Source: Microbotryum silenes-acaulis
Lineage: Eukaryota; Basidiomycota; Microbotryomycetes; Microbotryales; Microbotryaceae
Length of the DNA stretch: 64,000 bases
Direction: 5' to 3'
Assembly (NCBI GenBank): GCA_003665825.1
Contig: QPFY01000013.1
Span: 372,001 to 436,000 of the forward strand
Numbering within the stretch: position 1 is the stretch's first letter; every line of letters begins with the position of its first letter. The notes below the pieces were generated by a model. That model ran no database searches and was not told the origin of the DNA. It worked only from the letters and a program-made list of their open reading frames with translations. This document shows positions 24,176 through 34,578 of this stretch, piece after piece. A program made the translations under genes and the position numbers.

Positions 24176-25823
24176 ATGACCTCTGCTACGAACCCGACCT
24201 CCAAACTGCGCATCGGATATGGTACGTCCAGTATCACTCTCGAACGTGCTCCTCTGTTTCCTCATCCCAACCACTGACGCGAGTTCGCCTCTCCCCCACA
24301 TGATGCCCCCCCCCCCCCCCCCCGTCCACGCTCGCAGTGTCCGAACATTTCTCCTCCCCTTTACTCCAACTCGCCGCTCGTGACCCCAGCATCGAACTCG
24401 TCTCATGTCCCAGTACGCAACCCCCAACCCACCCCGTCCACCTTCCCTCAGCCACTGACCTGCCCCGCCCGACTCTCTGCTCAGGTGGAACGGGCCAAAT
24501 CATGACCGCCCTGAAAGAGGGCCACATCCACCTCGCTATCGCCTTGACCGAAGCCTTGACCGCAGGGATCGTACACAAAAAGGCAGAGTACAAGATCGTG
24601 GGGACCTACGTCACCTCGTACGTACCCGTCCACTGCGCTTGGAGCGAGAGCATCGGCCCCAGCTGAATATTTGAGATCATATATTCCTTTGCCCCCAGTC
24701 CGTTGAATTGGGCTGTCGCGGTCGGAAAGGAGAGCAAGTATCAGAGCTTGAAGGACCTCAAAGGGGAAAAGATTGGCATTTCGAGGATCGGAAGGTTGGT
24801 TTTGAAAAGAAGCGTTCACCTCTCTTGGGGTGAAACGAGAGCTAATCTCAGAAAAAATATCTGTGCGTTCGCATCTACAGTGGGAGTCAGGTCATGGCTT
24901 CCTACAGTAAGCTTTCGAACCATCCTCGTACAGGCTATCAGCAAGATGAACTGAATCCTGAATCCATCTTGCTTCGTCTCTCCTCAGTGGCACTGCAACA
25001 AGGGTGGGTCGACACCGACGGCAAAGTTGAACCCATCCAATTCGAAGGTTAGTCACCATGCGCATCTTCAACATCGAAGTCACAGTCATCTAACCGACCA
25101 TATCCCATCTTTCCGTATCGCTCCAGTTCTTGATACGTTCAAGGTCAGTTCCCAATCCGGGGGTGCCTGTGATCGGCTCTCAATCTGACCCCCCCGGCCT
25201 CCATCGCAGAACCTCCGAGACGGCGTCAACTCGGGCAAAGTCGCAGCATTCGTGAGGCCCACCCTCACACCACACTGCTCCACCTGTCGCTGATCACCAC
25301 CCCCTTCCTCTCTCCATCCAGATGTGGGAACATTTCACGACCAAACCCTACCTCTCCGAACTGCGCTTCATCTCGCACGTCCCGACCCCCTGGGCCTCAT
25401 GGATCATAGTCGCCTCCTCTGGCGTCCTCTCCACTCCCTCCCAAAAAACCCAACTTATCTCCTTCCTCAAAGACCTCACCCTTTCCGTCGAGGACTTTGA
25501 TTCCGAGACTTCGAGGAAAGGGAAGAGTAAGGAATTCGTGATGAACCAGTTCGGGTACCCAGAGGTCGATGTGGTCAGTTGGTTGGAGGGGGTGAGCTAC
25601 CCCAAGAACGGGGTGCAGAAGGTCGAGAGGAAGACGATGCAATTGACGCTTGAGTGAGTACGAGCTTTCGAGCTGTGACTGAACACGGTGCGGAGAACTG
25701 ATTCGCTCTACTTTCTGGCTTCATAGAACTCTGGAACAAGCGGGCGTTTTGGAACCCCCTGCGAATGGACAGGGGTGGGATCTCGAGGACTTTGTCGATA
25801 CGAGTGTCGCTCAATTGGTCTGA
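24176..25823 (+). CDS. Ca3427-like periplasmic-binding-fold (type 2) protein
   Basis: Ten exons (24176-24221, 24338-24412, 24485-24617, 24699-24794, 24881-24906, 24988-25047, 25127-25143, 25210-25251, 25322-25653, 25727-25823) encode 307 residues. The joined protein reads LRIGYVSEHFSSPL, GTGQIMTALKEGHIHLAI, TSPLNWAVAVG, IGISRIGSGSQVMASYMA and MWEHFTTKP, the pattern of the SsuA/THI5-type periplasmic binding fold as found in the Candida Ca3427-like family. No signal peptide is seen, so it is probably cytosolic. Bacterial relatives bind small substrates; the eukaryotic ligand is unknown. Exons 5 and 7 are only 26 and 17 nt. Intron 1 holds an uninterrupted run of 18 C just before its acceptor. 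Confidence 0.83.
24306..24323 (+). repeat. Homopolymer of 18 C in an intron
   Basis: Eighteen consecutive C bases in intron 1 of the Ca3427-like gene, 14 nt before the acceptor AG, where a pyrimidine tract is expected. Confidence 0.95.
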
Positions 25824-25997
25824 GGAGGGTCAAGAGCTTTTGGGTAACAAACTATCTATCGCACTTCTAGTCTACAGTAAGATGGAAGGATAAGTACTGA
25901 AAGCACAGAGCCAAGATGTGAAAAGAGATGCCAAAATGACCATCGCCGGACACAGAGAGGAGTTCTTTCATCCCCATCCAAAAGCATGCGATTTCGT

Positions 25998-27060
25998 TTA
26001 ATAAGCGTGCAACTGGAAACGAAAGTGAAGAGGTCAGCACGGCACGTCCTCGTTAACCTTGTCCCAGAGGTCACCCTCCACGAGGAGCCTCTTTACTTCC
26101 CCCGGGGAAAACGTAACGTACCTTCGCTGCGATCCCCGTCCACTCGCCCAACGACCTTGCATACGCATCCGTCGCTAGATCCGCCGCACTATCCGGGTTC
26201 CACAGGTCGATCGAGGCGAAGGACGCGATGGGGAGGAGGTGGATCTCGTCCCTTGCCAAGGGGGCCTCGGCAAAGTTCTCGATCTCGGCTTCGGGTTCGG
26301 GTTCTTTTGGTGTGTCGAGAAGGGAGGAGGAGGTGGTGGAGAGGGAGACGAGATTGGAGTGGATTGTAGTCGTAGTTGTCGAGGTTGAGGAGGACTCGAT
26401 CGACTCGTGGGGCGTATCGACCATCGTCCGTTCTTCCTCCTCCTCCCCCTCCGTTTTCGCTTCCTCGACCTCCTCCCCAATCTTCATCATCTCGTCCTCC
26501 CCTACCTCATTCCCCTCCAATTCCTCATCCGAATCCAAAGAATATTTAACCACGACCTTCTTCTTCCTCGGACTCGTCCTCGTCCCCTTCTGAAAAACCT
26601 TTCCCCGTCGACCTCTGAACGAACCCCCCATCCGACCTACCTCAATCTTAGCCTTCTTCACGACCTTTTCCTCCACACCTTTGCCCAACTCCGTAACAGT
26701 CGTAGCAATCGTAGCAGGCGCCGGTTTCCTACTCTCCACAACCCACCCCCGATAACCTTGGGGTAACTCGACTCGTGACGAAATTAATAACCTCCCCCTA
26801 AAAGCCGCTTCGGAATGAAGTTCCAACGTCCCATCCGAACGTTTCGTAGGCGTTGAAGGATGCAGCGGGAATTGGGAGGAGATGTCGGTTGGTCCGGCGT
26901 AGGTGATGGAGAAGGGGAGCAGGGAGATGGAGTGGTGATGAGGGAGGGCTTTGAAGGGGAAGGTGGAGGTGGAGGTGGAGGTGGAGTTGCAGTTGGGTGG
27001 GAGGTCGAGGAAAGTGGGGAAGGATGTGGCTGTAGAGCGTGTTGGGGTCGGTTTCGACAT
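25998..27060 (-). CDS. RNH203: Ribonuclease H2 non-catalytic subunit C
   Basis: Two exons (27060-26122, 26012-25998), 317 residues. The N-terminal half has the subunit-C signature: a polar LPPNCNS lead, a FRGRLLISSRVELPQGYRGWVV block, and after a long insertion the terminal WNPDSAADLATDAYARSLGEW helix. The second exon is only 15 nt and encodes LHAY plus the stop, matching the family's short C-terminus. The ~130-residue insertion is rich in Lys/Arg then Glu/Asp and probably disordered, making this protein about three times the yeast length. RNase H2 removes ribonucleotides from DNA; subunit C forms the scaffold with subunit B. Convergent with the upstream gene, 174 nt apart. Confidence 0.8.
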
Positions 27061-27314
27061 GGTTTTCTCGTAGTCAGTCGAAGGCAATTGGATTACTTGT
27101 GCGGGCGTAGGGATGGGAATGGCGTGCGTCAGGAACGGCCCAAAAGTTGCGCGACGAGAGGCAGCTCAGACGCGACGCGACGTGAACAAAACGCTCAGAG
27201 ACGCTCGGGCCGCAAAGGGCTTTCCTGACCACCACGTCCGGTAGGCCCGCGATGGAGCCGGCTCAGAACCACAATAGGTATAATTATATGTCACGCAGTA
27301 ATAAAAGAGCTACT

Positions 27315-29489
27315 CTAGTCATCCTCCCCTGCATCCCCATTCTTCAGCTTCTCCCTCTGCGCCATCCTTTCCTGGACGTTCGCAAAGTTGTCCCCGGTCC
27401 ATTTCTGCTTGCGCTCCTCGGTCGACGCGAAGCCCCGTTCAAAGATCTGGTGAAGATAGTCGTCGAGTGTCTAGGTCAGCGTCCAGAAGCGATGAAGCAG
27501 TACATCACCCAAACTGACCCTCAACAATCCTCCAATGAACGCTTCCTCGATCCCACTCCCAGGCGAAGCGATACAATACCTCGAGCAATCGCCCGAAGCT
27601 GCGCTCCTCAACCCCGGACTAGCCCCCCTCTTCTTCAACTTGGTCTGATCGACGAACCCACTCCCCTGCATCGTACTCTTGGGCAAAGGCTCAAAAGGTG
27701 CACTTGCTGACCCCCCAACCATTCCCGATCGCCAAACGGACATGCTCGATTCGAGATCGAGGAAAGGGATGCCGAACTTGGGGGCGATGAACTTGCGCAC
27801 GATGTGGTTCTGCATGATCGTTTGCAGGTTGTACCACAAGGTGTATTTATCGACGAGGCGCGTTTGTGCTTGGTTACGGAACAAGACTTGACTTAGCGTC
27901 GGTTGACGCTTGTGCGGCGGAGGACCGTCGCCGGGGGATTGCCAATCCCAACTCGCCGAGGGATCGTCCTCGTCCAACGACGATCGACTACAGTCATGGT
28001 GCGCCCTCCATCCACCGCGGTAGATGATCAGCTGGTCTTCGGGCGAAGGTGACCCGCGCATCGAACTGAGCGAATTGAGCAACTCGGGCAACCACACGTT
28101 CTCGGTGATGCGCCACGCGGCCTCGATGTACTTTTCCGCCACCTCTTCAAGATCCTTCGAGTCGTCGAGCCCCTCGAACCAGTGATCGAACGTCTTGTTG
28201 TGGCCGGGAAGGGGGAACGGCAGAGGTGCTTTGGCCATGACGACGATGTCGGCGCGTCGTGAATCGGGGAGCCATTGTTGGTTCATCTCTCGGATCCCCG
28301 TCGCAGGGTGGGCATAGTTGGGCTCGATGTGCTTGCGCGCCGACTTGAGGCCGTCGGTGCGGCGGTAACGCAGCAATGTCCCCATAGAGGGCGTGCGTCG
28401 CTGGCCGTTCTCTGCAATGACTGTCTCGTCCCACGGCTCGTGCCTGTGCGGCTCGTCCGCGTCATCGTCTTCCTCCGATCGATCCGCAGCAGCCTTCAAT
28501 ACCGCCGAGGGAGGTCGGGGTAGACTGAGCCACACGCGTTCGTCCTCGGTCCAGTCCTCGATCCCGGTCCCGGGTTTGGCTTTGAGGATATCGCCGCACA
28601 GAGAATGCTCGCGACAGTACAAGTCACCGTAGCATGATATCGGAGCGAGCGTCGTCCAGTCAAGCAAGAGGTCATGCAGCGAGTAGTGCGGTGTGTCTCC
28701 GAGAAGGATCGTCGACTTGTGCGAGAGGTATTGACAGAAACGTCGGCGCGAAAGGCCCGGTCGAGCGTTCGAAGGGGCAGTCTCGACACACGTCTTGGAC
28801 GGTTGCCATTTCCACTTGAGCGATTCCCGGACGTCCCAGTCCGCTTCACTTCGCCTGTTGCCTTCTTTGGACTTGGAGTAGAACTTGCGGTCGCAACTCG
28901 CGTAGATCCCCTCTTGTTTGTGTATGGTCAAGCCGACATTCGGATTCGGCGCCTCGTTCGATCTCGCGTCGCCCAAAGGATCGTAGACCCATTCCCCGTT
29001 GCTCGTCATGCAATCCAAATGCTTTTGCAGCGCCATGGCCTCCGATTTGGTCTCGATGCCCGTACCAGGTATGCCGACGATCTTGCCGTGAAGCCTGGAG
29101 AAGTCGGACGAGCGCAGTGTCGCCTCGACCCCGTCCTGCGCTGCTAGAGCCAAAGCTTTGAGAGCGGCGTCCCAGAAGAGCGCAACGGTCGGGGACATGG
29201 CTGAAATCTCTTTGACGGAGGGCATCGTCGAAGTGATGGGGATCCTTGTCGGGGGTGCGCCATCGTCGGAAGGCGCTCGTTTTGACATGGGCGGAGGCGT
29301 CAACGGGGGCGAGTTGTTCGATGAACGCTCGGCTGTTTCGATGGAAGAGCTTGCATCTGCTTGGTCGATGATCTGATCCGGGTGCACAGCTACGACAGTG
29401 CAAGCGAGCAACGCCAAGAGACAGCAATGTGACACGAAGGTGCTCAAAACAGGCCTCCGCCGCCGGCCAGGTGTTGACGAGGGTCGCAT
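27315..29489 (-). CDS. PC-esterase-fold (TBL/Cas1-like) membrane protein, possibly catalytically inactive
   Basis: Two exons (29489-27519, 27470-27315), 708 residues. A signal anchor (about 14-35) precedes a lumenal domain with features of the PC-esterase/trichome-birefringence-like acyltransferase family: GEWVYD, a CDRKFYSK stretch, LKWKWQPSKTC, then GDTPHYS near 264-270 where the family has the GDS nucleophile motif. Late in the protein FGIPFLDLESSMSVWRSG and DCSRYC (634-639) correspond to the family's terminal block, normally D-x-x-H. In both motifs the usual catalytic residue looks replaced (Thr for Ser, Arg for His). The 48-nt intron has no in-frame stop before its end, so the unspliced frame ends shortly after it. 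Related fungal proteins are thought to act on glycans in the Golgi. Confidence 0.68.
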
Positions 29490-30095
29490 CTGTGGCAAAT
29501 AATGTCGCTGGTTGAGTTGGCTGTGTTCACAAAGCACAGCGATGTCAGATGACAACTCGCAGTGCGGACGGTTTCAATAGGATGGGGCAGGACGAACGCT
29601 GGCTGCGAGGGTCGTGGCGCTCGGGGTCGCTCAGGCGCGTCGCGTCGCGCCAAGCTCTCAGGCAGAGATTGCTGGCGCTTGGACCTCGTTGATCCGAGGT
29701 CAGAAGAATATTGGCGGCAGCTGAGTTAGAGGTGCGTGGGCCAAGACCGTATAACAAAGGGCGTGTACGGTCCTTTTTCGTATTGCGTTGCGTTTGTTGA
29801 TACTCAAAGTGAATATGCGCTACTACGCACAGCGGGACAACGGAAAACGCCGATACACGTACGACCGCGATTGGGTTCGATCGGACTTGCCTGGAAGGCC
29901 CAAAGTTGTATGTGCTTTGCTGTTCAAGCAAGAACTAAACGGCACTACGATATCTTCGAGCTCGCCACCACCGGTTGCAGACTACGCTACGAGCGCTCGC
30001 CGAGGAGGTAAGCTCGGATCTCTGAGCACCCCTATCATTGACCGGCACATCCGAGCTTCCCACACCTCTCCAGACCCTACAACATCAACTACTGA
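29490..30095. other. Intergenic region
   Basis: Promoter side of the PC-esterase-like gene. An ATG at 29815 opens a 94-codon frame, but it has no recognisable family pattern and is not annotated. Confidence 0.45.
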
Positions 30096-30861
30096 GTGAC
30101 CCCATCGATCTTCGCAATCCTGACACGTGCCGTCTTGCTTTCGTTGACTGCCCTCGCTTTCGACTCGAACTGGTTTCAAAGCCCTCGTCACTTACGCTTT
30201 CTCGACGATGGGGCGACCCGGATCTCGCTCGCCCACGTCGACCGATCCGTCTTTGAGCAATTGGGCCTTGCTGCCAGAGATGAGCTGAATCAAGTACTGC
30301 TGCTCACCCCTCGACTCGTCGTGCTCGATTGTTGGCAAACCGTGTTGGTGCGGTCGAGGGTCGTCAATTCGCTGCCGACGTCGCTAAGGTTCCTGAGGAT
30401 GTGCGAATCCATGCAAGGTGATGCAACCTTTGAAGACAAGGAAGCCTTAGATAAAGAGGAGGAAGATCAGGAGAGGAATGGAATGGGTCAAGAAGATGAA
30501 CATGACACCGACGGACTTACGCTCGCCTCCGACGGGTCGTCGCGAGAACAGGGACAGGTCGGGGAGGCCTCGGGATTCGGGAACGGATTCGGAAGACGAC
30601 CGCCCCAGCGAAGGACTATCGCCAATTTGTAAAAGGATGGCGGCTCTCGTGCGAAGACTCCAACCAGCAGCTCCTCTTTTGATAATTTCCGGATTGCACG
30701 TGCCTCAAGCTTGGGCAGGGGGTTTGTACAAGGACTTGATGACAGCGACTCGGACGTCGAGGTGTGGGGGTGGGAAGATCGTTTGGGATTCTGGTTTCAT
30801 CTGGACTATCGGCAGTTGGTCGATCAAGCGAGTGTGTGATGGGTATTTTTGCGCTAGGTGA
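30096..30861 (+). CDS. Possible broken or intron-containing leucine-rich (F-box-like) gene
   Basis: Two overlapping open segments in different frames look coding by composition. The first (30096-30632) has hydrophobic-patterned stretches such as LRFLDDGATRISL and LPTSLRFLRM, then an acidic region. The second (30478-30861) continues with AALVRRLQPAAPLLIISGLHVPQAW. This resembles the Leu-rich region of fungal F-box proteins, but no start codon, no F-box and no clean splice pair joining the segments in frame were found. It may be a degraded gene or one with unrecognised exons. Ends are approximate. Confidence 0.25.
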
Positions 30862-32555
30862 TGCACTTCAAGTCTTATAAAACGACCTCGCGAGTGTCAC
30901 AAACAAGTACTGGCTATAAAGGGGGCTATAAAGGGGTTCATGGTTAGGCAGCCTTCCCACGGCGCATGATGACGTGCTGCCTTGAAGGTTCGGAGACCCC
31001 GCGCGCTAGCGATTGATCTGCCTTCCCAGAGGGGCTGTGGGTGAGATCGGTGAGACCTCTCAGGCAACGTGAAGCAATTGCAAGACCGAGCGACGACAGA
31101 GGCCACAGAGGGCAGGGGGCTCGTGCCTCGCTGGCTAAGATTTTTCGTTTGTTTGAGGATCGATGTAAGAGCTCAAGCCTCAAGGATCTGGTGAGTAGCA
31201 CCCGAGAATGCGGCATTGCGAGGCTGTTCGACCGACGACCGAGCTGAACGATCTCTAAAAGCCGACCAGTCGCGCGACCGCGCGAGCCCGAGGCTCGAGC
31301 AGCTGCGCACAAGATTCGCACGAGGCTCACGCTTATTACCCACTTTTTCGACATATTAACGCCGTCGATGCGCGCCTTCGGCGCTCGTCGCTGCACGATC
31401 GCTCATTGCATTGTTCTACAAGCTGCATGCGTGTGAAACGTTAGAGATGCTTTTGTTCTCAAGAGCCGCGCGCGCTGCCTGGCCGATGTGTGGTGGACTA
31501 CTGCCGACCCTGCCGACCTGTGGTGCAAGATTTTTGGTGCAAGCTTTTCCTTCGGCGACAGGTCGAAAGCCAGGCCTGCGCCAATTCGGTCTGCGCATGC
31601 ATCTCTCCGAGCCCGACGGATCGCAAAAGTGCCGAAAAGTGCCGAGTTGTTACAGGCGTGGCCTGCAGCGAGTACCACCTACAAGTGCGAGAAGGAGGAT
31701 CCAGAGCGAAAAAGTGGTTCATGAGGTCGGAGGCGAGACAAAAGTTATTCAGAAGATGTGGCAAAGGGGGGCACGAACTTCGGATTGGACCTGTTCCCGA
31801 GCTCATGAACTGTTTCGGGAGCTGTAATCACCGACGGGGGCCCACAAGCTTGGGTTCAGTCGAGGACTGGGGTGTCCGATTCTACGAGCCTCAAGAAGTG
31901 AAAAGCCAGGAAACAGATGCGTTTCGGGGTGGACGACCTTGTGCAACTCTTTCTCTTTTCGCGTTCATTACCGCACCGCACCCATCAAAGCTTCGAGAGT
32001 CGAATGGGGGTGCCAAGAGCTCGGAGCGACGGGGTCGTAACGAGCCCGAGAGCTCGCTGCGTGAATGCACGTCATTTCTTACCCACTCTTGCGTCGAGCG
32101 CGCGACGGTCTGCGGCGCGGGCGCACCAGCCTCAAATTCGGCCAAGTCCCGTGTTCAGAGCTCAAAGTCGTTGCCGTCCCGGAACGAAGACACGGGCTGG
32201 CGCGGGCATGATGCCATGAGGGCCACGCCGGCCAGATCACACGAGCCCAATCTGCCCTCACCGAGAATGCCTCACTCAGGTGTCTGCCCCTGTCTAGTGC
32301 GGCGATCGGACAAGATCGATCCGGGATCGACGTCTACGGAGCCTACTTTCATTTGATTCAAGTTCCAACTCGGCGGGTCGGTGGAGCTGATGAGGTGATC
32401 AACAATGGAGCAAGTCTTGCGCATCAACTTTTTCTCGCCAAGCCGGAAAAGACGTGATCTTGCGCAAATGCGGTACATTACACATCCATATGACGATCTC
32501 GGAATGCTCCAGCCTTCGCCTCGGCTCAAAGAGTTCTCTGGTCCGGCGTCGACGC
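30862..32555. other. Gene-poor region
   Basis: About 1.7 kb. An open frame of 288 codons (31490-32356, +) lacks an ATG at its start and has a composition rich in Arg, Ser and Cys, unlike the confident genes. A 61-codon ATG frame at about 32406-32582 overlaps the 3' end of the next gene. Neither shows a family motif. Could be remnant DNA or long leader sequence. Confidence 0.4.
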
Positions 32556-34578
32556 TTAAACGAACAATTCGAATGGCCCTGTAAGATCGCCCTCGGGAGC
32601 CAACACATTCGTGTGGTCGTCCATACACCCTACAACGGGACAGCTCGTCCAGTCGTCCACGATCCGGGTCTGCTCGCTCATACTTTTTTGCTTGCCCTTG
32701 CGTTTCTTGATGGCACTCGTCGCCGCCGACGCGGCCGCTGTTGTCGTCGTAGGCGGAGGGGCCTTGCGCTTCGTCCCACCGTTCGCGTTCGTCGTCGATG
32801 ACCCAAAGTCGATGTATTCGAGGTCGTCCTCGTCAACGTTGCCGCCATCAGGGATGAGATCACCCTCTGAGCCCTTGTTCGACTCGGCGCGGAGGTCGAC
32901 CTCGGTCCAGTGTCCCATCCGGGCCAGCTTGGCTCTTGAGCGAGCCTCATTGACGCACTTGCCACAGACGCAGTGACCACACCTCAAAGCCCACGGTCGA
33001 CCATTGCCACTTTGTGCCAACAAGAAGGGATCGAGACACGACGCGCACACGGGTTCCATCTCGACGACTTGCACGTCCTTGGCTTTGCCTCGACCTCCTT
33101 TCGCTCCTCCCCTCTTGGACGTCGTCGGTGCAGGTGGCGCGTTGGGATCGATCGGTTCGACAATGTCCCTCGAAAAGCCGGATTCGACCTTTCTGGGATG
33201 ACTCATCTTGATGGCGTACTTTTTACCCGCTCGAACTCGATCCTGGCCTCCCCACCCTGCCCTGTTGACGGGTATGACCCCAGCGAGCCCGCGCGCGAGC
33301 CCTCCGATGTTGAAGCCATCGCCAAAGCCATAGTCGATGTAGCCAAAGTTCGCCGGAAGTCCAGGGTAGAGAGCAAAAATGTGCGCAGAAGGATGCGGAA
33401 ACCTCTCCCCTCCTCCGAATGGAAGAATGCCACCGCCCCCGCCACCACCACCGTTTCGAGCTGCCCCGCCGTTGCCGTGCAGGAAATTGAGGAACATGTT
33501 CCCTTCACCCGCATTATTGGCCTGTCGTCTTGCAGCTAGTGTGATGTAACGAGAAAAAGGTTCCCAAGTCAGCGATCGCGCACAATCGTACACCAAAACG
33601 GGTGCAGGTCGGACAAGCTCACCTTGATCTTCAGCAGCGGCCAATGCTCTGGCCATCGCCGCGTCTCCACTGGTATCGTTGTCGTTGTTGGCCATCGAGC
33701 CATTGAGGTTGCGTGGAGGTGGTCGAATGTAGCCGTTCTCGTATCTCCGTTCTGCGTTACTTCCTCCATTCTGCGCTTGAGCTGTGAAGTTGGAAAAAAA
33801 AAAGTGCGAGAGTCAGGGGCTGTTGGCTCGAGAGCTGCGACCACGCGAGAAAGTGCTCACCATTCGCTCGGGTGATTCTTCGGTTCGAGCTGGATGGCCC
33901 ACCGACGGGTTCAATGACCTGAATGTCGTCGTCCCCAAAGTCGTCATCGTTCTCCGAGCTCGAGCCCGAGCTCAGCTCGATCATCATCGAGGGTTGTCCG
34001 ACGCCGGCTCTGGTCCCCCTCCTCGCCCTCGTGTTCGCACCGGAAACCGAGAGCAATGAACCTGAGCTCGAGCCTGATGTTGATGCTGTCGCGTTGTTAG
34101 CATCTTGCGCCGCGGTCGCTCTTGATCGATGGCCGTAGCCTCCCGGTAACGCCAAACGTGGATGTCGGGCCGGCCGGTTTGGCACTGATCGTCGCGAACT
34201 CGAGCCGCCGACGACGGGGGGCGAATCATCCGTCAGATCGATAAATTCCTGACTAGCAGCGATCACGCGTGAGGCCTGTCTCATCTGCGCCGAGGTGGAT
34301 GCCATCGCCGAAGACGATGAGGCACCAGCGGCTCTGTGGGCCGCGCTGGAGACGATAGGGTTGAATCGGAACTGGCGACCTGGTGTGCGTTGGGACTCGG
34401 ACGATGTAGCACCCGACAGAGCAGATGTAGAAGCAACGGGCTGGGCGCCGTGAGCGCTCGGTGACGACGCTCGCGAGTTGACGGGACTAGCACGACGGGA
34501 AAATGACCGTGACGCTCGCTCCGAGCGGCTGGGCCCTTGTTCTCCGAGTGGAGGACCAAGTGGAGGTGGCGAAGGCAT
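32556..34578 (-). CDS. RING-finger protein with SUMO-interacting motifs, candidate SUMO-targeted ubiquitin ligase
   Basis: Three exons (34578-33861, 33781-33623, 33535-32556), 618 residues. The N-terminal half is Ser-rich and disordered, with three short hydrophobic/acidic stretches that look like SUMO-interacting motifs: FIDLTDD (112-118), MMIELSS (198-204) followed by Ser/Asp/Glu, and DIQVIEP (218-224). A Gly-rich middle and a conserved-looking KMSHPRKVESGFSRDI segment lead to a RING-like Cys/His set beginning CASC (456-459), then RCGHCVCGKC, and a distant CPVVGC near the C-terminus, separated by a basic low-complexity loop. SIMs plus RING is the layout of Slx5/Rfp-type SUMO-targeted ubiquitin ligases; the assignment is inference. 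The ATG at 34578 is the first clear one; an upstream exon is possible. Confidence 0.6.

Noticed and set aside
29815..30099. Short gene starting MRYYAQRDNGKRRYT, considered as Nop10
   Set aside because: The conserved HPARFSPDDKYS segment of Nop10 is absent from all frames nearby.
31490..32356. Annotating the 288-codon frame as a gene
   Set aside because: No ATG at its start, atypical residue composition and no recognisable motif; kept only as a finding.
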